Of a stretch of 6,808 bases of DNA, positions 1-5,553 are shown piece by piece. A program made the translations under genes and the position numbers. Where the stretch lies: contig URNF01000113.1 in the NCBI GenBank assembly GCA_900549155.1, positions 1 through 6,808 on the forward strand, written 5' to 3'. Numbering within the stretch: position 1 is the stretch's first letter; every line of letters begins with the position of its first letter. The notes beneath the pieces are model-generated. The model was not told the origin of the DNA and did not search any database. It worked only from the letters and a program-made list of their open reading frames with translations. The stretch is from an uncultured Oscillospiraceae bacterium (lineage in GTDB: Bacteria; Bacillota; Clostridia; Oscillospirales; Acutalibacteraceae).

Positions 1-64
1 CTGTATGAACTTCTTCTTTTTTTCAACTGTTGCACTTAATAGTATAATTCACCAAAATAGAAAC

Positions 65-93
65 AACCGCCCGACGAAATGTCGGGCGGTTTT
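65..93 (-). terminator. intrinsic terminator, possibly bidirectional
   Basis: An 11-bp perfect stem (AACCGCCCGAC at 65-75 with GTCGGGCGGTT at 81-91) encloses a 5-nt loop. It lies just after the end of the minus-strand pseudogene, whose stop codon is at 99-101. On the minus strand it is followed by a T-rich stretch, and on the plus strand by TTTT. It most likely ends the minus-strand transcript and may also stop readthrough from the left. The roughly 60 bases before it are AT-rich and hold no recognisable gene. Confidence 0.8.
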
Positions 94-98
94 GTACA

Positions 99-420
99 TT
101 ATCCCTTGCGCAGTGCGGCGACGCGGCACGCGCGCATGAAGGCAAGCGTCAGATAGTTTTCAAGGGGCATATCGCGGCAGAAGTCGTTTTCGTGGCGATC
201 GGGCTTTGAAAGGCGGTTCAGCTCAAAGGTGAGCGTCCCGCAAAAGCGCTGCCGCCTTTTCGCCGAGCACGCGATGGGTGTTTTCGTCGCAGACGACATA
301 GACACGGTGATAGTCGTGTGGCACAGCGGGGAGCTGCTCTATGGCGTTTTCGCCGACAATGTACTTTTCGAGCGGTGCGCGGTGACTGCCGCGCACACAG
401 CTGCATTTGCGTTCGATCAT
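99..420 (-). pseudogene. decayed sn-glycerol-1-phosphate dehydrogenase-like gene (AraM/EgsA family), N-terminal piece plus out-of-frame tail
   Basis: The start is ATG at 418-420 (minus), with GGAGG at 429-433 placed 8 nt upstream. The first 65 codons (to 226, stop 223-225) resemble the N-terminus of the NAD-dependent sn-glycerol-1-phosphate dehydrogenase family. A CxC plus SHRAPLEKYIVGENAIEQLP opening is followed by a Rossmann-type strand (YVVCDENTHRVLGEKA, about residues 41-56). Intact members are several hundred residues and reduce dihydroxyacetone phosphate to glycerol-1-phosphate. Here the frame closes after 65 codons. A second frame, shifted by one base, then stays open to a stop at 99-101. 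It encodes a coding-like tail of about 43 residues ending in LAFMRACRVAALRKG, with GC-rich third positions. I do not recognise this tail. The simplest reading is a large internal deletion that left both gene ends, or fused two genes, with a frameshift. The family call rests on the N-terminal pattern only. Confidence 0.55.
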
Positions 421-469
421 ATCCGCATCCTCCGAAACGGCATTGCCCTCGCCGTCGCTTTATGCTGCC

Positions 470-498
470 ATTATAACAGATGCGCGACAATGCGCAAG
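470..498 (-). promoter_or_regulatory. candidate promoter of the minus-strand pseudogene
   Basis: A perfect TATAAT (plus-strand ATTATA, 470-475) is preceded on the minus strand by TTGCGC (plus-strand GCGCAA, 492-497), 16 bp away. The -35 match is only 3 of 6. It is correctly placed for the ATG at 420, giving a leader of roughly 40 nt. The -35 lies inside one of the repeated TGCGCAA words, so a repressor bound there would block it. Confidence 0.4.
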
Positions 499-538
499 CT
501 TCGGCGGAAAAGCTGCGCAATGATCATGAAATTGCGCG
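491..538. promoter_or_regulatory. candidate DeoR-type operator region (TGCGCAA repeats)
   Basis: The word TGCGCAA occurs at 491-497 and 514-520 and inverted at 532-538 (TTGCGCG, last base differing). The last two form a perfect 7-bp inverted repeat, GCGCAAT at 515-521 and ATTGCGC at 531-537, with a 9-nt spacer. They lie between two divergent genes, one encoding a DeoR-family regulator. These families commonly bind repeats near their own gene, so an operator role is inferred. The site is not proven by sequence. Confidence 0.4.
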
Positions 539-561
539 GCAATGAGCAGATGCCGTAAAAT
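532..561 (+). promoter_or_regulatory. weak candidate promoter for the DeoR-family gene
   Basis: TAAAAT at 556-561 could be a -10. An 18-bp spacer separates it from TTGCGC (532-537), a poor -35 (3 of 6). The predicted start of transcription near 568 would leave a leader of about 20 nt before the ATG at 587. The -35 coincides with the right arm of the inverted repeat, consistent with autoregulation. A near-repeat AATGAGCAG(A/G)TGC occurs at 541-553 and 571-583, 30 bp apart. Confidence 0.3.
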
Positions 562-586
562 TTTTGCATGAATGAGCAGGTGCGAC

Positions 587-1282
587 ATGAAAAAGGTGTA
601 TGAGGACAGATTGCTGGAGCTTATTGCCAAAGAGGGCTTTGCCACGGTGAAGACGCTTGCCGCCGCGACCTATATGAGCGAGTCGACCATGCGGCGGCGT
701 CTGACCGCCCTGGAGACGGCGGGACTGGTGCGCCGCAGCTATGGCGGGGCACAGCTGATCGGCGGCACGCGCAACACGCCGATCGCGTTCCGTTTGCAGA
801 AAAACCACAGGGAAAAGAACGCGATCGCGCAAAAGGCGGCGGCGCGTGTGCAAAATGACAGCACGGTGTTCATCGACGCATCCTCGACCTGTCTGCACAT
901 GGCGCCGTATCTTGCGGACAAAAAGGGGCTGACGGTTTATACCTACAGCACGACGCTGTGCGAAATGCTGGCGGAATACGGGGTGCGGGCGGTCTGCGTC
1001 GGCGGGGCGTTTGACCCCGTGTCCAAGGTGTGCACCGGCGCGATCGCACTGGAAACGCTGCAGCGGGTGTGGTATGACGCGTGCTTTTTCTCGTCAAGCG
1101 GCTTTTGCGACGGAAAGATCTATGACTATTGCGAGGCGGAGTCGTTTTTGCGGCGCGCGGCACTTGCGCGGGCAACGCACCGCTTTTTCCTCTGCGACAG
1201 CGAAAAGCTCGGCAAACAGTCCACATTCTTCATAGCGGATGCGAAAAATCTGGACGAGGTCATCACGACAAACAAACAATGA
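587..1282 (+). CDS. DeoR/GlpR-family transcriptional regulator
   Basis: The predicted product is a 231-aa cytoplasmic repressor of the DeoR family, which typically senses a phosphorylated sugar and controls sugar-use genes. Residues about 4-55 form the N-terminal helix-turn-helix (VKTLAAATYMSESTMRRRL, then LETAGLVRRSYGGAQL, the usual family signature). Residues about 75-225 are the DeoRC effector domain. It shows a phospho-sugar-loop-like DASST (97-101), a YDACFFSSSGF segment (163-173) and DSEKLGK (204-210), which matches the family's DSSKxGK block. An ATG at 572 is in frame, but I chose 587 because GCAGG (576-580) lies 6 nt before it and MKKVYEDRLLELI matches typical family starts. The length is slightly under the usual 250 aa. 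The gene is divergent from a dehydrogenase remnant that may have been its target. The effector cannot be told from sequence. Confidence 0.9.
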   Translation: MKKVYEDRLLELIAKEGFATVKTLAAATYMSESTMRRRLTALETAGLVRRSYGGAQLIGGTRNTPIAFRLQKNHREKNAIAQKAAARVQNDSTVFIDASSTCLHMAPYLADKKGLTVYTYSTTLCEMLAEYGVRAVCVGGAFDPVSKVCTGAIALETLQRVWYDACFFSSSGFCDGKIYDYCEAESFLRRAALARATHRFFLCDSEKLGKQSTFFIADAKNLDEVITTNKQ

Positions 1283-1286
1283 AATG

Positions 1287-1325
1287 ATAAGCCCCGACGG
1301 ATGATGCCGTCGGGGCTTATATTTT
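1287..1325 (+). terminator. strong intrinsic terminator after the DeoR gene, probably bidirectional
   Basis: A perfect 14-bp stem (ATAAGCCCCGACGG at 1287-1300 with 1307-1320) has a 6-nt loop (ATGATG), followed by ATATTTT on the plus strand. It starts 4 nt after the regulator's stop codon. The convergent minus-strand gene ends at 1342, so the same hairpin probably ends that transcript too. It forms the left insulating border of the AT-rich island. Confidence 0.9.
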
Positions 1326-1341
1326 GACCGAAAACAGTTTC

Positions 1342-1950
1342 TTATTCTTGCATTGTTATTGGCGCGCCGTTCCGGTTACAGACGACAATTCCCTGTCGGG
1401 CATAGAGCTGCAGCGCCGCCTGCAGGTCTAATGGGCGATGATATTTCGGATACAGGCTGCGATCCTCTGCTTTCAGGATACGGCAGGTGCAGAGATGGGA
1501 TAAAACCGCAGATACGCTTTCATAGGTGACAGCGGGCAGTCGGATGAGCGCTCGCATGATCTCGCTGACCGGCACCATATGCTCGTCGTGGAACACATCC
1601 CGAAAAACAAACGCTTCTCCCGCTTTGATTTCGTGGGTGGCTTTCGGTGCGCGTTCGTTTCCGCGATATTCCTGTATCGCCACCGGGACGGTGCTGCAGC
1701 ATTTCACGGTGGCGCGATAGCTATAGTGCCAGATATCCTCATCCGTCAGCGAATGCCACAGTTCCCATGCCGCACGGGAGATATACTGTCGCTCCGGCGG
1801 GATGGCGTATTGCCGTATCATTTGCCCCAGCAAGTATCCGGTGCCGCCAAGCGTTGTCGGTTCGCCGCCCGTTTCTGCCGCTATTTGATGGCAGCCGCTC
1901 TGTTCCGCACGGATGAAAGGGATCAGAATGTCCAATACTGCATTTTGCAT
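1342..1950 (-). CDS. uncharacterised 202-aa protein with an FRDVFHDEHMVP motif, possibly HNH-like
   Basis: I do not recognise this family with certainty. It is the second gene of a minus-strand operon: its ATG (1948-1950) lies 12 nt after the stop of the membrane-protein gene. Its GAGGTG-type ribosome binding site (around 1959-1964) overlaps that stop codon, so the two are likely translationally coupled. No signal peptide or membrane segment is visible, so it is probably cytoplasmic. The most distinctive part is residues 95-127: YRGNERAPKATHEI, then FRDVFHDEHMVPVSEI (116-131), rich in His, Asp and Glu. The DEHMVP stretch resembles the DHIVP opening of HNH/His-Me-finger nucleases. The later Asn and His of a canonical HNH are not clear; H171 in KYHRPLD is a possible third ligand, and no CxxC zinc pairs are present. 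A nuclease role is therefore a weak hypothesis. CRILKAEDRSL (156-166) looks like another conserved block. The adjacent XRE repressor and membrane gene suggest a joint role. Confidence 0.75.
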   Translation of the reverse strand: MQNAVLDILIPFIRAEQSGCHQIAAETGGEPTTLGGTGYLLGQMIRQYAIPPERQYISRAAWELWHSLTDEDIWHYSYRATVKCCSTVPVAIQEYRGNERAPKATHEIKAGEAFVFRDVFHDEHMVPVSEIMRALIRLPAVTYESVSAVLSHLCTCRILKAEDRSLYPKYHRPLDLQAALQLYARQGIVVCNRNGAPITMQE

Positions 1951-1962
1951 AGTGACAACACC

Positions 1963-2856
1963 TCACGAATCATAAAGATAGGAGAAATCCAGATAAGGGT
2001 CTCTGACACCGTATGGATAAAACAAATCATTGTGAACACTGACGTGCATGGTAAACGAATGGGATTTTCCTGCAGCAAGGTGTTCGATGATTCGGGTACT
2101 GCCAATCTGTTTTTCGCTGTATGAATCGTAGTAGTACAATGTTACGGAGACGTAATTTGCATCCGCATTTCCCGTGTTTCGGATGGTACATTTGGCAAGA
2201 TAGGCATTGGAACTAGAGGGATCGGTTGTGATGTCGATGGAATCGGTGACAATATTTGCCTTGGCTTTTTCTTCATGGAACAGGCTGAATGAGGGCTGCG
2301 AAAAACCGCCTGAGATGGGTCGGAAAGGAATCATCAAAACGAGGAATGCTACTATCCACATGCCGATAATGAGCCACGGGTACTTTTTTGCCTCTGCTTT
2401 GCCTTCGGGTGTGAAGAAGGAATATGAAGTGACAAGCACTGCTCCTGCGAAAAGAACCACTGTCATAAAAATAAAAAGCTCTTTGCTTTTTGTCACTGCA
2501 TATATATACTTTGCGAGGGAAAAGAGCGCTATCAAAACAAGAATTTGTACAGCTGTCTCAATGATCCTGATGGGCTTATATTCTGCTGCATCCATTTCGG
2601 CTCTTTTCATCTTGGTGGTGTACGACGGTGCGATCGCCCAAAACAGACACGCGCTTACTGTACCTAAAAGTATAAATAGTGAAGGATATTCATGGCACCA
2701 GTCTTGTAAATTGTCAAGGCCGTTGATCCATTTGCCCATGACGAAGTACGTTATAACTGAAGCAATAAGCGGCGGAAGCAGGTAAATCGCCGCAATCGCT
2801 GCCAGTCCAAAGCACAGGGCCTTTAACAGCCGTTTTTTCAAAAACTTCGGATTCAT
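1963..2856 (-). CDS. membrane protein, five predicted TM helices plus C-terminal extracytoplasmic domain
   Basis: The 297-aa product starts at ATG 2854-2856, with GGAGG at 2864-2868 placed 7 nt upstream. A longer frame back to 2940 is excluded because it would run through the promoter. Hydrophobic segments by eye are residues about 14-39, 58-76, 101-121, 127-148 and 160-177. Positive residues before TM1 (KFLKKRLLK), after TM2 (TTKMKRAE) and before TM5 (EGKAEAKK) place these parts inside. That puts the C-terminal region of about 120 residues (178-297) outside. Residues about 200-275 contain AKCTIRNTGNADANYVSVTLYYYDSYS and a later SHSFTMHVSV. This beta-rich pattern, with an 'N-T-G-N-A' turn, is common in immunoglobulin-like or FxLYD/CARDB-type domains. 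Such a fold is inferred, and the family is not identified. It is the first gene of an operon with the 1342-1950 gene. It is driven by a perfect consensus promoter and is divergent from a small XRE repressor. The gene is visibly AT-richer than its flanks, suggesting acquisition. Confidence 0.85.
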   Translation of the reverse strand: MNPKFLKKRLLKALCFGLAAIAAIYLLPPLIASVITYFVMGKWINGLDNLQDWCHEYPSLFILLGTVSACLFWAIAPSYTTKMKRAEMDAAEYKPIRIIETAVQILVLIALFSLAKYIYAVTKSKELFIFMTVVLFAGAVLVTSYSFFTPEGKAEAKKYPWLIIGMWIVAFLVLMIPFRPISGGFSQPSFSLFHEEKAKANIVTDSIDITTDPSSSNAYLAKCTIRNTGNADANYVSVTLYYYDSYSEKQIGSTRIIEHLAAGKSHSFTMHVSVHNDLFYPYGVRDPYLDFSYLYDS

Positions 2857-2895
2857 ATTCCATCCTCCCATGTGTATACTATTTACCGCTTTCTT

Positions 2896-2924
2896 ATTAT
2901 AGCCCGATATCGGGCTATTGTCAA
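2896..2924 (-). promoter_or_regulatory. perfect consensus sigma-70/sigma-A promoter of the membrane-protein operon
   Basis: On the minus strand TTGACA (plus-strand TGTCAA, 2919-2924) and TATAAT (plus-strand ATTATA, 2896-2901) are separated by exactly 17 bp (2902-2918). Both hexamers are perfect. Transcription would start near 2889, giving a leader of about 33 nt that carries the GGAGG site of the gene at 2856. Such an ideal promoter usually needs a repressor, which fits the operator in its spacer. Confidence 0.9.
2899..2918. promoter_or_regulatory. perfect 20-bp palindromic operator
   Basis: ATAGCCCGATATCGGGCTAT equals its own reverse complement over all 20 bases. It fills the entire spacer of the minus-strand promoter and runs 3 bp into its -10. 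It also touches the first base of the plus-strand -35 (2918). A dimeric helix-turn-helix protein is the natural ligand, and the divergent XRE gene 45 bp away is the obvious candidate. Binding there would shut the minus-strand promoter and could autoregulate the XRE gene. The link is inferred from position and symmetry. Confidence 0.85.
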
Positions 2925-2945
2925 CTCCCATCTTTACCATACAAT
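2918..2945 (+). promoter_or_regulatory. candidate promoter of the XRE gene, overlapping the divergent promoter
   Basis: TTGTCA (2918-2923) and TACAAT (2940-2945) are 16 bp apart, 5 of 6 matches each. The two divergent -35 boxes occupy the same bases (2918-2924), because TTGTCAA reads TTGACAA on the other strand. The predicted start near 2952 would leave an almost leaderless message with the AGGTGG site at its very 5' end. That is unusual, so a nearby alternative start remains possible. Confidence 0.5.
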
Positions 2946-2962
2946 AAAATCAGGTGGTAAAT

Positions 2963-3163
2963 ATGATCGTATATGACAGACTGTGGGAAACCATGAAGCA
3001 GCGAAAAATCACGCAATATGCGCTGATAAAAGAATATGGCATCAGCACCGGTCAGTTGGATCGGTTGCGGAAGAATGAGAATGTCAGCACCCATACGCTG
3101 GACATGCTTTGTCAAATTCTGAAATGTCGTTTGGAAGACATAGCGGAAATCATCACAGAGTAA
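2963..3163 (+). CDS. small XRE/Cro-CI-type helix-turn-helix repressor
   Basis: The 66-aa product consists of little more than one DNA-binding domain of the Cro/CI type (the short HTH_26/YozG-like class). Helices 2-3 are about residues 17-39 (TQYALIKEYGISTGQLDRLRKNENVST). They are followed by the typical HTLDMLCQILKCRLEDIAEI helix pair (44-63), which often ends such domains. No effector domain is present, so response to a signal would need a partner protein or a change in protein level. I chose ATG 2963 because AGGTGG (2952-2957) lies 5 nt upstream. An in-frame GTG at 2954 falls inside that site and is unlikely to be used. It is divergent from the membrane-protein operon and most likely represses it through the 20-bp palindrome, while also regulating itself. 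The target assignment is inference from layout. Confidence 0.9.
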   Translation: MIVYDRLWETMKQRKITQYALIKEYGISTGQLDRLRKNENVSTHTLDMLCQILKCRLEDIAEIITE

Positions 3164-3166
3164 GTG

Positions 3167-3209
3167 AAAAGACCGACCGGGCGGACTTTCCGCTCGGTCG
3201 GTCTTTTTT
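3167..3209 (+). terminator. strong intrinsic terminator after the XRE gene
   Basis: An 18-bp stem (3167-3184 with 3190-3207) has one G-T wobble (3180 with 3194) and a 5-nt loop, and ends in six T (3204-3209). The A-run before the stem makes it usable on the minus strand too. It separates the AT-rich island from the pyruvate formate-lyase operon. Confidence 0.95.
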
Positions 3210-3270
3210 GTTTGCAACAACCTTGTTTGGGGATGACGGTATTTGAATAAACAAAATATAGGATAAGATA

Positions 3271-3299
3271 TTGACACCGACCACCATATATTGTATGAT
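3271..3299 (+). promoter_or_regulatory. near-consensus promoter of pflBA
   Basis: TTGACA (3271-3276), a 17-bp spacer and TATGAT (3294-3299) give a perfect -35 and a 5-of-6 -10. Transcription would start near 3306, leaving a leader of about 25 nt. I see no clear Rex-type (TTGTGAA...TTCACAA) or CRP-like site nearby, so no redox or carbon control can be read from the sequence. Confidence 0.85.
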
Positions 3300-3330
3300 A
3301 GGAAGGCACTATCAAAACGGGGGTCGGAGC

Positions 3331-5553
3331 ATGAAGGAAACGGATTTTATCGCGGGCAGATGGCAGGAGCACATCGATGTGCGCGATTTTATACAGAAAA
3401 ACTACACGCCGTATGCGGGCGACGCGGCATTTTTGTGCGGCGCGACGGCGCGCACGGCGGCAATGATGGAAAAGGTGCAAGCGCTGCTTGCGGCGGAACG
3501 CCGCGCGGGCGGCGTGCTTGACGTGGATACCGAGACGGTGGCGGGCGTGACGGCGTTTGCGCCGGGGTATATCGACAAAGAAAACGAGTGCATCGTCGGC
3601 TTGCAGACGGCAAAGCCGCTCACCCGCGCCGTCAACCCGTTCGGCGGGATGCGCATGGTGAAACAGGCGTGCGCGGCATACGGATATACGCTGAGCGACA
3701 AGGTGGAAGAAGCGTTCCGTTATCGCACCACGCACAATGAGGGCGTGTTTGCCGCCTATACTGACGAGATGCGCCGTGCGCGGCACGCACACCTTTTGAC
3801 GGGGCTGCCCGATGCCTATGGCAGAGGGCGCATCATCGGGGACTATCGGCGGGTGGCGCTGTATGGCGTGGAGCGCCTGATCGCGGAAAAGAAGGCGGAC
3901 AAGGCGGCGCTGGCGGCAGGAGATTTTGACAGCCCGCACATCCGCCTTGCCGAGGAGCTTTCCTGTCAGATCGCGGCGCTGCATGCCCTGCGCGATATGG
4001 CGAAAAGCTATGGCTTTGACATTTCCGCGCCCGCGACAAACGCGAAAGAAGCGATCCAGTGGACCTATTTTGCGTATCTTGCCGCCATCAAGGAGCAAAA
4101 CGGCGCCGCCATGTCGCTTGGGCGGGTGAGCACGTTTTTTGATATTTATATCGAGCGGGACATAGCGGCGGGCGTTCTCACCGAGGAGGGCGCACAGGAG
4201 CTTGTCGACGATTTCGTTATCAAGCTGCGCCTCGCCCGCCATCTGCGCACGCCGGAATATAACGAGCTGTTCGGCGGCGATCCCATGTGGATCACCGAGA
4301 GCGTCGGCGGCATGGGCGAGGACGGCAGAACGCTTGTCACGAAAACGAGCTTTCGGATGCTCAACACGCTCTATACGCTCGGCCCTGCGCCCGAGCCGAA
4401 CCTCACGGTGCTGTGGGCGGCGGGACTGCCCGCAGCCTTCAAGCGCTTTTGCGCCAAGGTGTCGTGCGACACCGATTCCATCCAATATGAAAACGACGAT
4501 CGGATGCGTCCGCTCTACGGCGACGATTATGCGATCGCGTGCTGTGTCTCGGCGATGCAGGTCGGCAGACAGATGCAGTTTTTCGGCGCGCGCTGCAATT
4601 TGCCGAAGCTGCTGCTGTTGGCACTCAACGGCGGCTTTGACGCCGAGAGCGGCATTGCCGTCGGCCCTGTGGGGGAAGTGATGCAGGATGAGGTGCTCGA
4701 CTTCGACCGCGTGATGCAGGCGCTTAAAACGTATATGCAGTGGGCGGCGCGGCTGTATGTGAATACCATGAACGTCATTCACTATATGCACGACAAATAT
4801 GCCTATGAGGCGTCGCAGATGGCGCTGCACGACACGGCGGTGCATCGGTTCATGGCGTTCGGCGTGGCGGGGCTTTCGGTCATCACCGACAGCCTTTCCG
4901 CCATCCGCTATGCCGCTGTGAAGCCGATCCGCAACGAGGCGGGCTATATCGTGGACTTTGAAACGGTCGGCGATTTTCCGAAGTTCGGCAACGACGACGA
5001 CCGCGTGGACAGCATCGCCTGTGCCCTCACGGAAGCGTTTCTCGGTGAGCTGCGCAAAACGCCCGCCTATCGCGGCGCAGAGCACACACTGTCGGTGCTG
5101 ACGATCACCTCAAACGTGATGTACGGCAAAAACACCGGCGCGACCCCCGACGGCAGAAAAGCGGGTGCGCCCTTTGCGCCCGGCGCGAACCCGATGCACA
5201 ACCGCGAGGAAAACGGCGCGCTGGCGTCGCTCAATTCGGTGGCAAAGCTGTCGTATGACACCTGTCGCGACGGCATTTCCAACACCTTTTCCATCACCCC
5301 CGCCACCCTCGGCAGAAATGAGACGGAGCGGGTGGACAATCTTTGCGCCATCCTTGACGGCTATTTCGGCAAGGGCGCGCACCACATCAACGTCAATGTG
5401 CTGCAGCGGGAAACGCTGCTGAAAGCCTATGAAGACCCCGAGGCGTTCCCGAATCTCACCATCCGCGTGTCCGGCTATGCCGTGAATTTCCACAAGCTGT
5501 CCAAAGAGCAGCAGCGCGAGGTCATCAGCCGCACATTCCACGAGGCGCTGTGA
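3331..5553 (+). CDS. pflB: formate acetyltransferase (pyruvate formate-lyase), glycyl radical enzyme
   Basis: PflB converts pyruvate and CoA to acetyl-CoA and formate without oxygen, in the cytoplasm, as a homodimer carrying a glycyl radical. The 740-aa product is close to the E. coli enzyme (760 aa). The N-terminal VRDFIQKNYTPY (17-28) is the family's opening block. The catalytic Cys pair is at 404-405 in AIACCVS (E. coli 418-419). The glycyl radical motif RVSGYAVNF lies near the C-terminus with the radical glycine at 715 (E. coli 734). The TPDGRKAGAPFAPGANPMH and NLTIRVSGYAV regions also fit true PFL rather than a diol dehydratase or another glycyl radical enzyme. ATG 3331 was chosen because a longer frame would begin at 3271, inside the promoter. 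The ribosome binding site is G-rich and imperfect (GGGGG near 3319-3323). The stop TGA (5551-5553) shares its last base with the pflA ATG. Confidence 0.97.
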   Translation: MKETDFIAGRWQEHIDVRDFIQKNYTPYAGDAAFLCGATARTAAMMEKVQALLAAERRAGGVLDVDTETVAGVTAFAPGYIDKENECIVGLQTAKPLTRAVNPFGGMRMVKQACAAYGYTLSDKVEEAFRYRTTHNEGVFAAYTDEMRRARHAHLLTGLPDAYGRGRIIGDYRRVALYGVERLIAEKKADKAALAAGDFDSPHIRLAEELSCQIAALHALRDMAKSYGFDISAPATNAKEAIQWTYFAYLAAIKEQNGAAMSLGRVSTFFDIYIERDIAAGVLTEEGAQELVDDFVIKLRLARHLRTPEYNELFGGDPMWITESVGGMGEDGRTLVTKTSFRMLNTLYTLGPAPEPNLTVLWAAGLPAAFKRFCAKVSCDTDSIQYENDDRMRPLYGDDYAIACCVSAMQVGRQMQFFGARCNLPKLLLLALNGGFDAESGIAVGPVGEVMQDEVLDFDRVMQALKTYMQWAARLYVNTMNVIHYMHDKYAYEASQMALHDTAVHRFMAFGVAGLSVITDSLSAIRYAAVKPIRNEAGYIVDFETVGDFPKFGNDDDRVDSIACALTEAFLGELRKTPAYRGAEHTLSVLTITSNVMYGKNTGATPDGRKAGAPFAPGANPMHNREENGALASLNSVAKLSYDTCRDGISNTFSITPATLGRNETERVDNLCAILDGYFGKGAHHINVNVLQRETLLKAYEDPEAFPNLTIRVSGYAVNFHKLSKEQQREVISRTFHEAL

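Noticed and set aside
20..93. Small RNA between a TATAAT at 43-48 and the terminator at 65-91
   Set aside because: The -35 is poor, and the product would be little more than the terminator hairpin.
524..898. Minus-strand frame overlapping the DeoR gene
   Set aside because: Antisense to a clear helix-turn-helix domain and to its promoter region; no ribosome binding site recognised.
1579..2785. Plus-strand frames at 1579-2124 and 2207-2785 opposite the cassette genes
   Set aside because: They lack convincing ribosome binding sites. The minus-strand genes have good sites, coupled spacing and a perfect promoter.
2857..2940. Extended start for the membrane protein at 2940
   Set aside because: The extra 28 codons would cross the -35, operator and -10 of the promoter that transcribes the gene; the ATG at 2856 has GGAGG at good spacing.
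3271..3330. Extended start for pflB at 3271
   Set aside because: It would begin in the TTGACA box of the promoter; the N-terminus from 3331 matches known PflB proteins.
3112..5085. Long minus-strand open frame opposite pflB as a gene
   Set aside because: It lies wholly antisense to an unmistakable PflB, extends into the XRE gene and its terminator, and has low-complexity Arg/His/Ala-rich composition.
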